64,000 nt of DNA from Liquorilactobacillus capillatus DSM 19910. Its GTDB lineage: Bacteria; Bacillota; Bacilli; Lactobacillales; Lactobacillaceae. The notes under the pieces are model-generated. The model saw nothing but the letters and a program-made list of their open reading frames with translations. It was not told the origin of the DNA and searched no databases. A program made the translations under genes and the position numbers. Each line of letters opens with the position of its first letter. Within the stretch, counting starts at the first letter, position 1. The stretch lies in contig NZ_AZEF01000061.1 of assembly GCF_001434915.1 (NCBI RefSeq), positions 45,126 through 109,125 on the forward strand. The letters run 5' to 3'. This document shows positions 1-7,274 of this stretch, piece after piece.

Positions 1-820
1 GAAAAAAAGCCACCAAGGCTTCTATCAAGTCTAGCATTTCAAAGCTAACTCCCATTGCAGCAAAGGGATTCAAATCCAGATGCGTAATTTCAAGATAATG
101 AATTCCCTTTTGGAGCATTTCGTGTTCATTTTCAAAAGAAGAACCTACTTTGATCCCATCTGTTAGCCCTGCTTGTTGATGCTGGCTGCTACGTAAATAG
201 CTTTGCAAAGAACGATAATCTACCCGTTTAACTGCATCGACGGATGCGGCTAAGCAACACTCACTTTGTGAGCGTACCGGCCTGATATTTGAGCCCGCAA
301 CAAAAGGCGTCGCACCAGTAAGATATGTTAATAACCAGCGGTAATTCACAAACTGCTGTAAAACCTTCATGTAAATCTGGTTACGAAAAGTAATATAATC
401 AATCTGCAATTGTTTAAATCTATTTTTATATAGCTCTAAAAAGAGTTCCTCAGGCAACTGTAACCTAACCGTAACACCCCCAACAACTGACTTCTTATCT
501 TCACTGACAACACTCAAAGGCCATAAGACACTCTTATCACCGAGATTTTCCTGCAGCAGTTGCTGATTCAGAACCATCATTTGCTGTTGATCTTTTTTAC
601 TGCTCCAGTGATCTGCCAACAAACTAACACTTTGCTGCTCAGCATTATATCTAAAATATGTACTCGGCTTAATTGCGGCCACACTTTGCACGTTAGTTTT
701 TATTGTTGGATTTACGGACTGTATCTTCCAGGTCCGCTGAACCTGCCATCTGATTGCCGCAACCGCTGTAAATAAATTATCCTTAGCTATTTGTTTTCCA
801 ATTTCATCAAGTTCAACCAT
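1..820 (-). CDS. gshA: Glutamate-cysteine ligase, N-terminal part (runs off the left edge)
   Basis: An open reading frame enters from the left edge and starts at an ATG at 818-820 (minus strand) with an AAAGGTG ribosome site just upstream. The visible 273 residues begin MVELDEIGKQIAKDN. They contain YMKVLQQFVNYRWLLTYL followed by TGATP, and near the edge LEITHLDLNPFAAMG, both typical of gamma-glutamylcysteine synthetases of the GshA/GshAB group, which join glutamate and cysteine in the first step of glutathione or gamma-glutamylcysteine synthesis in the cytosol. The C-terminus is outside the window, so I cannot tell a stand-alone GshA from the fused GshAB/GshF form. It is divergent from rarA. 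Confidence 0.8.
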   Translation of the reverse strand, partial: MVELDEIGKQIAKDNLFTAVAAIRWQVQRTWKIQSVNPTIKTNVQSVAAIKPSTYFRYNAEQQSVSLLADHWSSKKDQQQMMVLNQQLLQENLGDKSVLWPLSVVSEDKKSVVGGVTVRLQLPEELFLELYKNRFKQLQIDYITFRNQIYMKVLQQFVNYRWLLTYLTGATPFVAGSNIRPVRSQSECCLAASVDAVKRVDYRSLQSYLRSSQHQQAGLTDGIKVGSSFENEHEMLQKGIHYLEITHLDLNPFAAMGVSFEMLDLIEALVAFF

Positions 821-928
821 TGTTCTTCACCTTTTCCATTATTAACTCTTAGCGCTTATTATAGCAAATCTTTCCCAAACATTCAGTTGAGTCAGCACCT
901 ATTCAACAAAATTTAATTAAGACGATGT

Positions 929-934
929 TATAAT
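929..934 (+). promoter_or_regulatory. Probable extended -10 promoter of rarA
   Basis: TATAAT preceded by TGT (extended -10) lies 28 bp before the rarA start. No good -35 hexamer sits 17 bp upstream, as is common for extended -10 promoters. Inferred from sequence only. Confidence 0.4.
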
Positions 935-961
935 CAAAGTAATAGTAAAGGAGTAGAAACT

Positions 962-2242
962 ATGATACAACCGTTAGCCTTTCGTATGCGCCCCCAAAAT
1001 ATAAATGATGTTGTTGGTCAACAGCATCTCGTCGGTCCAGGAAAAATTATTCGTAGGATGGTAGACGCGCGTCTGTTATCGTCCATGATTCTCTATGGCC
1101 CGCCCGGAACTGGAAAAACCAGTATTGCAAGTGCGATTGCCGGTTCTACAAAGTACGCGTTCCGAACACTTAATGCCGCCACAGACTCCAAAAAAGAGCT
1201 TGAGATCGTCGCGGAAGAAGCTAAAATGAGTGGAACTGTCATTTTACTGTTAGATGAGATCCATCGTTTAACTAAACCTAAACAGGACTTCTTACTGCCG
1301 CATTTAGAAAGTGGCCGCATTATTTTGATTGGTGCAACAACTGAGAATCCATATATTGCAATTAACCCAGCGATTAGAAGTCGTACCCAGATCTTTGAGG
1401 TTAAACCACTAGCTGAAGCAGATATTGCTTATGCCGTTAAGCGTGCACTAGCCGATAAAAAGCATGGTCTGGGCAAAATATCCATCCGACTAACCGCTGA
1501 AGCTCTACAGCATCTTTGCCGTGCAACAAATGGTGATCTACGTAGTGCTTTAAACGGCCTTGAACTTGCTGCAAAATCAACTGTCCCTAATAAAAAGGGA
1601 ACTATCATTATTGACCTACAGGTAATTGAAGAATGTCTTCGGCGAAAAGCATTGGTACAGGATAAAGACGGCGATGCTCATTACGATGTTATCTCCGCCT
1701 TCCAAAAATCGATCCGCGGTTCAGACACTGATGCCGCGCTTCACTACATGGGACGACTCATTGAAGCTGGAGACCTAATAAGTATTAATCGCCGCCTACT
1801 AACAATTGCATATGAAGACATTGGTCTGGCCAACCCGCGAGCTGCAGCTCAAACAGTTCAAGCTGTTACAGCTGCTGAAAAAGTTGGTTTACCTGAAGCG
1901 CGCATTCCACTGGCTGTTGCGGTTATCGACCTTTGCTTATCGCCTAAGTCAAATTCAGCTATCACGGCTATTGATGCAGCACTTAATGATATTCGTAAGG
2001 GTAGCTATGGTGAAGTCCCACCTCATCTTAAAGACGCACACTATGCCGGTGCAAAAAAACTAGGTAGAGGACTCGACTATAAATATCCGCATGATTACCC
2101 GCATGATTGGACTCCACAGCAATATTTACCAACTAAATTAGCTCAAGCACGCTACTATCAGCCCAAAACAAACGGGCGTTACGAGCAGGCCCTAAAAGAT
2201 CAATATGAGCGTCTTAAAAAAGCTCAACAGGCCAAAAAGTAA
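962..2242 (+). CDS. rarA: Replication-associated recombination protein A (RarA/MgsA), AAA+ ATPase
   Basis: The 426-residue protein has the clamp-loader-like AAA+ layout of the RarA/MgsA/WRNIP1 family: N-terminal FRMRPQNINDVVGQQHLVG, Walker A GPPGTGKTS near residue 46, Walker B LLLDEIH near residue 95, a sensor region GATTENPY, and the C-terminal tetramerisation domain with AYEDIGLANPRA and SNSAITAIDAAL. The family acts at stalled replication forks. The ATG has an AAAGGAG ribosome site (950-956). It is a single gene followed by the probable 6S RNA gene, a neighbourhood often kept in Firmicutes. Full length, no defects seen. Confidence 0.95.
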   Translation: MIQPLAFRMRPQNINDVVGQQHLVGPGKIIRRMVDARLLSSMILYGPPGTGKTSIASAIAGSTKYAFRTLNAATDSKKELEIVAEEAKMSGTVILLLDEIHRLTKPKQDFLLPHLESGRIILIGATTENPYIAINPAIRSRTQIFEVKPLAEADIAYAVKRALADKKHGLGKISIRLTAEALQHLCRATNGDLRSALNGLELAAKSTVPNKKGTIIIDLQVIEECLRRKALVQDKDGDAHYDVISAFQKSIRGSDTDAALHYMGRLIEAGDLISINRRLLTIAYEDIGLANPRAAAQTVQAVTAAEKVGLPEARIPLAVAVIDLCLSPKSNSAITAIDAALNDIRKGSYGEVPPHLKDAHYAGAKKLGRGLDYKYPHDYPHDWTPQQYLPTKLAQARYYQPKTNGRYEQALKDQYERLKKAQQAKK

Positions 2243-2260
2243 TCATCATAATTCTAAAAA

Positions 2261-2289
2261 TTGATAATCACTAACCTCTATGCTAGAAT
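2261..2289 (+). promoter_or_regulatory. Sigma-A promoter of the probable 6S RNA gene
   Basis: TTGATA at 2261-2266 and TAGAAT at 2284-2289 are separated by exactly 17 bp, and the -10 is preceded by TGC (extended -10). No coding gene follows for 350 bp, so this promoter most likely drives a non-coding RNA starting near 2296. Confidence 0.7.
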
Positions 2290-2295
2290 AAAGTT

Positions 2296-2547
2296 GAATC
2301 TGAGGTGTACGCGTTATCTCATAATGTAAGGTTGACCGAACACCTATAATTACGGTTTTTGGAATGGCCAGCAGCTAACATGCCACGGTACCAAGTGGAA
2401 GTTAAAAACTGGTTGACCGAGGACCACCTGCTTGAGAGCGGGTTCAACTACAGAGATGATTAACGGCATCAGGCGGATTTTCAAAGTAGTTTTACTTTGT
2501 GAGGAGGCTGCGGCAAAACATTTGTTTTGTTGCAGTCTTTTAGTTTT
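2296..2547 (+). ncRNA. ssrS: Probable 6S RNA (regulator of RNA polymerase)
   Basis: A gene-free transcript of about 250 nt lies between a strong sigma-A promoter and an intrinsic terminator. It is GC-richer than the surrounding spacers and full of self-complementary stretches: GGTTGA (2413-2418) with TTCAAC (2443-2448) enclosing a CCTGCT/AGCGGG hairpin, and CAAAGTA/TACTTTG around 2482-2499. 6S RNA, which binds sigma-A holoenzyme as an open-promoter mimic, is commonly found just downstream of rarA in Firmicutes; the identification here rests on that context and on structure, not on a covariance-model hit. It does not look like tmRNA, RNase P RNA or SRP RNA. Exact ends are inferred. Confidence 0.55.
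2508..2547 (+). terminator. Intrinsic terminator of the probable 6S RNA
   Basis: A 12-bp stem (CTGCGGCAAAAC with GTTTTGTTGCAG, two G-U pairs) closes an ATTT loop and is followed by TCTTTTAGTTTT. Confidence 0.65.
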
Positions 2548-2649
2548 CTAGTGCATCAGTAAAGATAGCAGTCCCACCACTGACTGGGTGCCCTATTTAT
2601 CGTTAAATACTGCCGCAACAGATTAATTTCATAATAAGGGGTTTTACAT

Positions 2650-2934
2650 ATGGCAATTATTAAAGTCTTAACACTATTTTTAGCAGCAATCATTTTTTTC
2701 CTAGGTTATTATCTCTACACACACCAGCATAAGCCTTTTTTAATGTTCCATCCCGAAAACAACCATATTTTAGCCGGGATCGTAAAAATATATGGTTTGA
2801 TCCTTATCCTTTTAGCACTTATTACGCTTGTAGCTGCCCTTTTCCTCGCAACTTGGGCCTTAGCAGTCGCCTTGATCTTCGATGTTATCGTAATTGCTAC
2901 TCTTCCAGTTATGATGCTGATCTTTCTTCAATAA
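2650..2934 (+). CDS. Small membrane protein of unknown function
   Basis: The 94-residue product is almost entirely hydrophobic, with three likely membrane helices at about residues 5-22, 43-65 and 67-92 and a short polar loop with HQHK and HPENNH between the first two. I do not recognise the family beyond an integral membrane protein. The ATG at 2650 follows AAGGGG. It sits between the 6S RNA candidate and uspA on the same strand, 84 bp before the latter, and may be cotranscribed with it. Function cannot be assigned. Confidence 0.7.
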   Translation: MAIIKVLTLFLAAIIFFLGYYLYTHQHKPFLMFHPENNHILAGIVKIYGLILILLALITLVAALFLATWALAVALIFDVIVIATLPVMMLIFLQ

Positions 2935-3018
2935 GTAACATTATGTAATTGTTTTCACTTTTTTTTTAAGCAAAAATAACGTAAAATAAAGGTGTGGTAA
3001 ATAGAAAGGGTGATTTCA

Positions 3019-3513
3019 ATGTTACAACAATACAAAAACATTCTTGTACCTGTCGATGGATCAAAGGAAGCTGAATTAGCTTTTAAAAAAGCTGTTCAAG
3101 TTGCAAAAAGAAATGGACCGCAAACAAAACTGCATTTAGTTCACGTAGTTGATACGCGTGCTTTTCAAAATATTTCCAGTTTTGATACTGCGATGGTTGA
3201 ACAAATTACCGATACTGCACGCCAAACAATTGAGGGCTATGTTAAAGAGGCTAAAGAAGCCGGTCTAGAAAATACTGACTACTCAATTGAGTACGGAGCA
3301 CCCAAAGTAATCATTGCTAAAGAGATTCCAGAAGAAGAAGATGTCGATCTGATTATGATCGGTGCTACTGGATTAAATGCTGTTGAACGCTTGCTGATTG
3401 GTTCCGTAACCGAATATGTAACACGAACAGCTACGTGTGATGTTTTGGTTGTTAGAACTGACTTGGAAAACAAACCTGTTCTTAGAAAAGACAAAGAACG
3501 CAAAAATAAGTAA
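3019..3513 (+). CDS. uspA: Universal stress protein, UspA family
   Basis: A 164-residue single-domain Usp protein. It opens YKNILVPVDGSKEAELAF (the beta1 strand with the ATP-contacting Asp) and ends with the nucleotide-binding signature IGATGLNAVERLLIGSVTEYV, that is G-2x-G-9x-G-S, so it should bind ATP. Such proteins accumulate under stress in the cytosol; the precise target is unknown. I choose the ATG at 3019, preceded by GAAAGGGTGA; a GTG at 3010 lies inside that ribosome site and is unlikely. A bidirectional terminator follows. Confidence 0.9.
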   Translation: MLQQYKNILVPVDGSKEAELAFKKAVQVAKRNGPQTKLHLVHVVDTRAFQNISSFDTAMVEQITDTARQTIEGYVKEAKEAGLENTDYSIEYGAPKVIIAKEIPEEEDVDLIMIGATGLNAVERLLIGSVTEYVTRTATCDVLVVRTDLENKPVLRKDKERKNK

Positions 3514-3542
3514 TTATTATAAATTAAATAAATTAATTACAA

Positions 3543-3584
3543 GAGGGCTAAGCGAAAAATGATTTTCGACTCAGCCCTTTTGTT
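3543..3584. terminator. Bidirectional terminator between uspA and tag
   Basis: AGGGCT and AGCCCT arms, with an inner CGAAAA/TTTTCG stem, are followed by TTTTGTTT on the plus strand and A-rich sequence on the other side. It lies between converging genes. Confidence 0.7.
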
Positions 3585-3630
3585 TATTTCTTATCAACAA
3601 TTTCCAGTTGATTGTTTGTGACCACTTTGC

Positions 3631-4188
3631 CTAATACTTAAATGAACAGTAAGAAAGGTGATCATTAATGATCCCTACCGCTTGTAAAAAAGAATAGACG
3701 ATTGTTGGCCCCACAAATTTAAACCCCTTTTGTTGAAGTTCCAACGCGACTCTTTTAGAAAAAAGTGTTTTTGCTGGAACTTGTTCAGCATGTTCCCAAT
3801 TATTGATGACAGTTCTATTATCAGCTAACTGCCAGAGTAGTTTGTTTAAGGTCGTTCCTGCCAAATGTAAAGTAGTTATAGCTTGCGCATTAGTAATGAT
3901 AGCTCTTATTTTACGTTTATTTCGAATAATAGCCGGATTTTGACATAACTCTTCGACCTTAGCTGCGTCATATGCAGCTACTTTTGTAATTTCAAAATTA
4001 TCAAAAGCTACCTTGAAAGCCTCACGTTTTTTAAGAACTAATTCCCAGTTTAAGCCAGCTTGCATAATTTCAAGACTTAATAGTTCGAAAATTAATCGTT
4101 CATCCTTAACCTTTTTCCCCCATTCATGATCATGATAATCACGCAGCAGTTGTCCACCTGTATTCGCCCAAGCACATCTCTGTACCAT
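3631..4188 (-). CDS. tag: DNA-3-methyladenine glycosylase I
   Basis: The 185-residue protein starts MVQRCAWANT and carries the Tag hallmarks: an early Cys-Ala-Trp, YHDHEWGKKVKDERLIFELL, and LEIMQAGLNWELVLKKREAF, then an alpha-helical body ending FVGPTIVYSFLQAVGIINDH with the His involved in zinc binding. The enzyme removes 3-methyladenine from alkylated DNA in base excision repair. I place the start at 4188 with GGAGTG seven bases upstream; a longer frame from 4218 has no ribosome site. Single gene between two terminators. Confidence 0.92.
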   Translation of the reverse strand: MVQRCAWANTGGQLLRDYHDHEWGKKVKDERLIFELLSLEIMQAGLNWELVLKKREAFKVAFDNFEITKVAAYDAAKVEELCQNPAIIRNKRKIRAIITNAQAITTLHLAGTTLNKLLWQLADNRTVINNWEHAEQVPAKTLFSKRVALELQQKGFKFVGPTIVYSFLQAVGIINDHLSYCSFKY

Positions 4189-4270
4189 TTCAACACTCCC
4201 TTTTAGCATAATTTGCATTCACAACTATTTCTTAATACGCAAATTACTCTTCTTACAGCTAAGTCACAAA

Positions 4271-4308
4271 AAAGGCCAGGTCAAGTATTTCTTGACCTGG
4301 CCTTTACT
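4271..4308. terminator. Strong bidirectional terminator between ddl and tag
   Basis: A perfect 15-bp stem (4271-4285 with 4291-4305) with a TATTT loop, flanked by A and T runs. It most likely ends ddl transcription on the minus strand. Confidence 0.75.
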
Positions 4309-4376
4309 TTATTTACCATCACTTTTTAGCCAACACTCTAAAAGCTGACAATAAGCTGGATGGTTACTCTTTTAAA

Positions 4377-5498
4377 TTATTTTGACAGTTTTTCTTCACC
4401 GAGCTCAACAAAATCATAATGCAACTTGGCATTATCATTAAATTCAGCAATCGCCAACTGAATCAATTGATCAATCAAATCACTGTAATTGATCCCTGAA
4501 ACCTGCCATAATTGCGGATATAATGAAATGTTTGTGAAGCCAGGTAAAGTATTGGCTTCCCCAAAGTACGGTACATCATTTTGATCAACCAAGAAATCCA
4601 TCCGCGCTAATCCACGATTACCTAGAACACGAAAAGCATCTAATGACATTTGTGTAATTTCAGCAGCTAACTTTTCAGGCAGATCGACTGGTAACTCAAA
4701 AGCAACACCCGAAGCATCAACAAACTTATTGTTATAATCATAAAACGTATCTGTTTCAGGAATTCTGATTGCACCTAATTTTGATGCCTTACTCTCACGG
4801 TTACCTAAAACAGAACATTCGACTTCACGTGGGTGTTCAATTGACTCTTCGATCAAAAGTTTGAAATCATAATGGAAACCATCCCGAACTGCACGATCAA
4901 ACTCAGCCTTATTAGAAACCTTAAAAATACCAACAGATGAGCCTTGGCGTGCTGGTTTAACAAAGAGTGTCTTACCTAATTCGGCACTACACTTTTCATA
5001 TGAATATTCTTCTTGGTTCTCAGGCGTTACCACTAAATATTTGGTGTTGCGGACACCGTTAAGAGTCAACAACTGTTTAGTTAGGTCTTTATCAAACGAA
5101 ACAGCCGATGATGCTATCCCACTACCGATCCACGGTTTATCCAGTAAACGAAACAGCCCCTGAATAGTTCCGTCTTCACCCATATTTCCATGGATTACAG
5201 GATAAAAGACATCGATATTTTTTACTTCAGAAATATTTTGAATATTGGCTAACGGATTAGAAAAATCAACTTTAGGTACAATTTCTGCAACGACTTTATC
5301 CTCATCTTCACCATTAAAGATACGCATTGAATCCTTGTTTCCTAACAGATATCCACCTTTAGTAAACATAAAAACTGAAACATCATACTTGTCTTTGTCC
5401 ATTGCATCATAGATATTATGTGCTGAACGTTTTGAAACATCATGCTCCGATGAATTTCCTCCAAAAAACAGTGCAACGTGCAATTTCTTTTTATCCAT
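4377..5498 (-). CDS. ddl: D-alanine--D-alanine/D-lactate ligase
   Basis: The 373-residue ATP-grasp enzyme has FFGGNSSEHDVSKRSA at residues 11-26, KPARQGSSVGI near 181-191 and the C-terminal MDFLVDQNDVPYFGEANTLPGF. It makes the terminal depsipeptide or dipeptide of peptidoglycan precursors. In the omega loop, YDYNNKF places Phe at residue 259 where D-Ala-D-Ala ligases carry Tyr. Phe at this position is the known determinant of D-Ala-D-Lac synthesis in Leuconostoc mesenteroides Ddl2 and vancomycin-resistant lactobacilli. I therefore infer D-lactate-ending precursors and intrinsic vancomycin resistance. It is transcribed alone. Confidence 0.93.
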   Translation of the reverse strand: MDKKKLHVALFFGGNSSEHDVSKRSAHNIYDAMDKDKYDVSVFMFTKGGYLLGNKDSMRIFNGEDEDKVVAEIVPKVDFSNPLANIQNISEVKNIDVFYPVIHGNMGEDGTIQGLFRLLDKPWIGSGIASSAVSFDKDLTKQLLTLNGVRNTKYLVVTPENQEEYSYEKCSAELGKTLFVKPARQGSSVGIFKVSNKAEFDRAVRDGFHYDFKLLIEESIEHPREVECSVLGNRESKASKLGAIRIPETDTFYDYNNKFVDASGVAFELPVDLPEKLAAEITQMSLDAFRVLGNRGLARMDFLVDQNDVPYFGEANTLPGFTNISLYPQLWQVSGINYSDLIDQLIQLAIAEFNDNAKLHYDFVELGEEKLSK

Positions 5499-5765
5499 AA
5501 ATATATCTCATTCCTATTCCATAATCTTATTATACGGTTTTTCATATTATACGATAACTTTTAACTTAATGTACAGTATAACTGTTTTTATTTCTTTAAT
5601 ACCATTTAGAATCATAACACGTCAGTTAAATCTTGTCAGTTAGAAAACATTAATTACCTGCTATTTGACCCCTAAAAAAAGAATGCTCTTTTAGATAATC
5701 TTCTCTTTATAAACTCTAAAATGGTTGTTAAAATTAAGTAAAGAAGAAAGAGTGGGGTGATTATT

Positions 5766-7274
5766 GTGCCAATGAAGCTTTGCGGTATCATCTACATGAC
5801 ACCAAGGCGAATTCAACTTTCAATTATTGATTTAAAAAAGTTAATAAAAGTTGAGGATGTCTTTTCAAATGATTTCTCAAATAAAAATTACCAGTATGAA
5901 CAAAATATTGGCGAGATAGCTCAGGCAATTAACGGTTATCTGCAACTAGCAAAAGATTACGGTGTTAAAAATGTCAAGCTCTGGGGCAATCAACAGCATC
6001 TTGATACTATTCGAGCACGTTATCTGGGCGAACAGATCTATATCCGTACCGGCTTACGTATAAAATGGCTTAGTACGAGTCAACTGACCTACTACAAAGC
6101 AACTGCGGTTACAGTTCACCTTGATAATTTTGAAAAACTCAGTTTAACTTCAACTTATTTACTGAGTCTAGGAATTGAACGTGCATCTTTGTCCCAATTT
6201 GACAAGCAGAAGTTTATTTCAACCTGGAATATTGATCTCGGCTCTGCCCATATAGGTGAGATCACAGAGGCTATGAAACTAAGCGCCAGTGACTCAGTTG
6301 AAGTAGTAGAGGATTATATCGGCAGCAAGCTGGAACATCTAAACCATATTTTTACTGATAACAAACGCAGTTCCAATCTTGTCTTGCAGGATGCTTCTGT
6401 TTTGGCACGTAAATTTATCCCCGCTGATCAAACTTCCTATACGATGAATATTACTGCTTTTCAGGAATTATATGCAACAGTTATCAAATCTTCTGATCAA
6501 TACTTAATGAATTATTTTGACCTTGATGAAAACGATGTTAGCAGTATTATTCCTTACTTTATCCTTATTGATAAGATTATTACAATGTTGAATGCTAAGA
6601 AGATTATTATTACTAATATTGCAGTTGCCGACGGTCTTGCTATTGAGCAAGCAGCTAAACTTGGGCTGCTAAAACCTGATTTAGACGGGATAATTCTGAC
6701 TTCTGCTGAAAACTTGGCGACTCGCTACTTAACTAGCCGGGCCCACAGGAAGAATGTTTCCAAATTAGCTCTACATCTTTTTGATCAGCTCAAGCGGATT
6801 CATCATCTAGGCAAACGTGAACGTCTGCTGCTTAAAATCGCCTGTACCGTTGCTGATATAGGTAATTATATTAACCAGCAAAAACATTACCGCCACTCAG
6901 CCTATATTCTTGAAGCAACTAGAATAATTGGGCTTTCAAATGACGAAAACCAAATCATTGCTGAAGTTTCCCGCTACCATAGTAGTGAATCTCCAGAAAC
7001 CAATCAACCACACTTTCAAAAACTTGAACCCACTGTTCAGATGAAAGTCGCCAAGTTAGCCGCTATTTTACGTTTGGCAGACGCTTTAGATGATGCACGT
7101 GAACAAAAGATTCAGAAAATTTCTGTCTCCCTTCAGAATTCGACAATGTTTATCTATGCTTATTCTAACCAAAACATAGCTTTGGAAACATGGTCGTTTA
7201 ACAATAAATCTTCTCTATTTAAAGAAGTTTTCGGAATCAATCCTATTTTAAAGCAAAGGAGACAGCAAAAATGA
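5766..7274 (+). CDS. ppx1: Ppx/GppA-like protein with C-terminal HD-type domain, degenerate (Ppx1)
   Basis: About 502 residues. The N-terminal half is placed by context and faint similarity to Ppx/GppA phosphatases, but the usual DLGSNS motif is replaced by IYMTPRRIQLSI and the second phosphate loop by IDLGSAHIGE. The C-terminal third resembles the HD domain of long exopolyphosphatases (ADIGNYINQQKHYRHSAYIL near residue 370), yet the HD pair itself reads AD. It is first in a three-gene operon with ppk (ATGA overlap) and a canonical ppx, so a regulatory or accessory role in polyphosphate metabolism is likely. The GTG at 5766 fits the GGGGTGAT ribosome site best; GTG 5757 and ATG 5772 are alternatives. 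Confidence 0.75.
   Translation: MPMKLCGIIYMTPRRIQLSIIDLKKLIKVEDVFSNDFSNKNYQYEQNIGEIAQAINGYLQLAKDYGVKNVKLWGNQQHLDTIRARYLGEQIYIRTGLRIKWLSTSQLTYYKATAVTVHLDNFEKLSLTSTYLLSLGIERASLSQFDKQKFISTWNIDLGSAHIGEITEAMKLSASDSVEVVEDYIGSKLEHLNHIFTDNKRSSNLVLQDASVLARKFIPADQTSYTMNITAFQELYATVIKSSDQYLMNYFDLDENDVSSIIPYFILIDKIITMLNAKKIIITNIAVADGLAIEQAAKLGLLKPDLDGIILTSAENLATRYLTSRAHRKNVSKLALHLFDQLKRIHHLGKRERLLLKIACTVADIGNYINQQKHYRHSAYILEATRIIGLSNDENQIIAEVSRYHSSESPETNQPHFQKLEPTVQMKVAKLAAILRLADALDDAREQKIQKISVSLQNSTMFIYAYSNQNIALETWSFNNKSSLFKEVFGINPILKQRRQQK

Noticed and set aside
560..775. 71-codon frame on the plus strand
   Set aside because: It runs antisense inside the glutamate-cysteine ligase gene, has no ribosome site and no recognisable protein features.
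2250..2640. tmRNA, RNase P RNA or SRP RNA as identity of the non-coding RNA
   Set aside because: No tag peptide frame, no RNase P conserved GAGGAAAGTCC-type core and no SRP Alu or S-domain motifs were seen.
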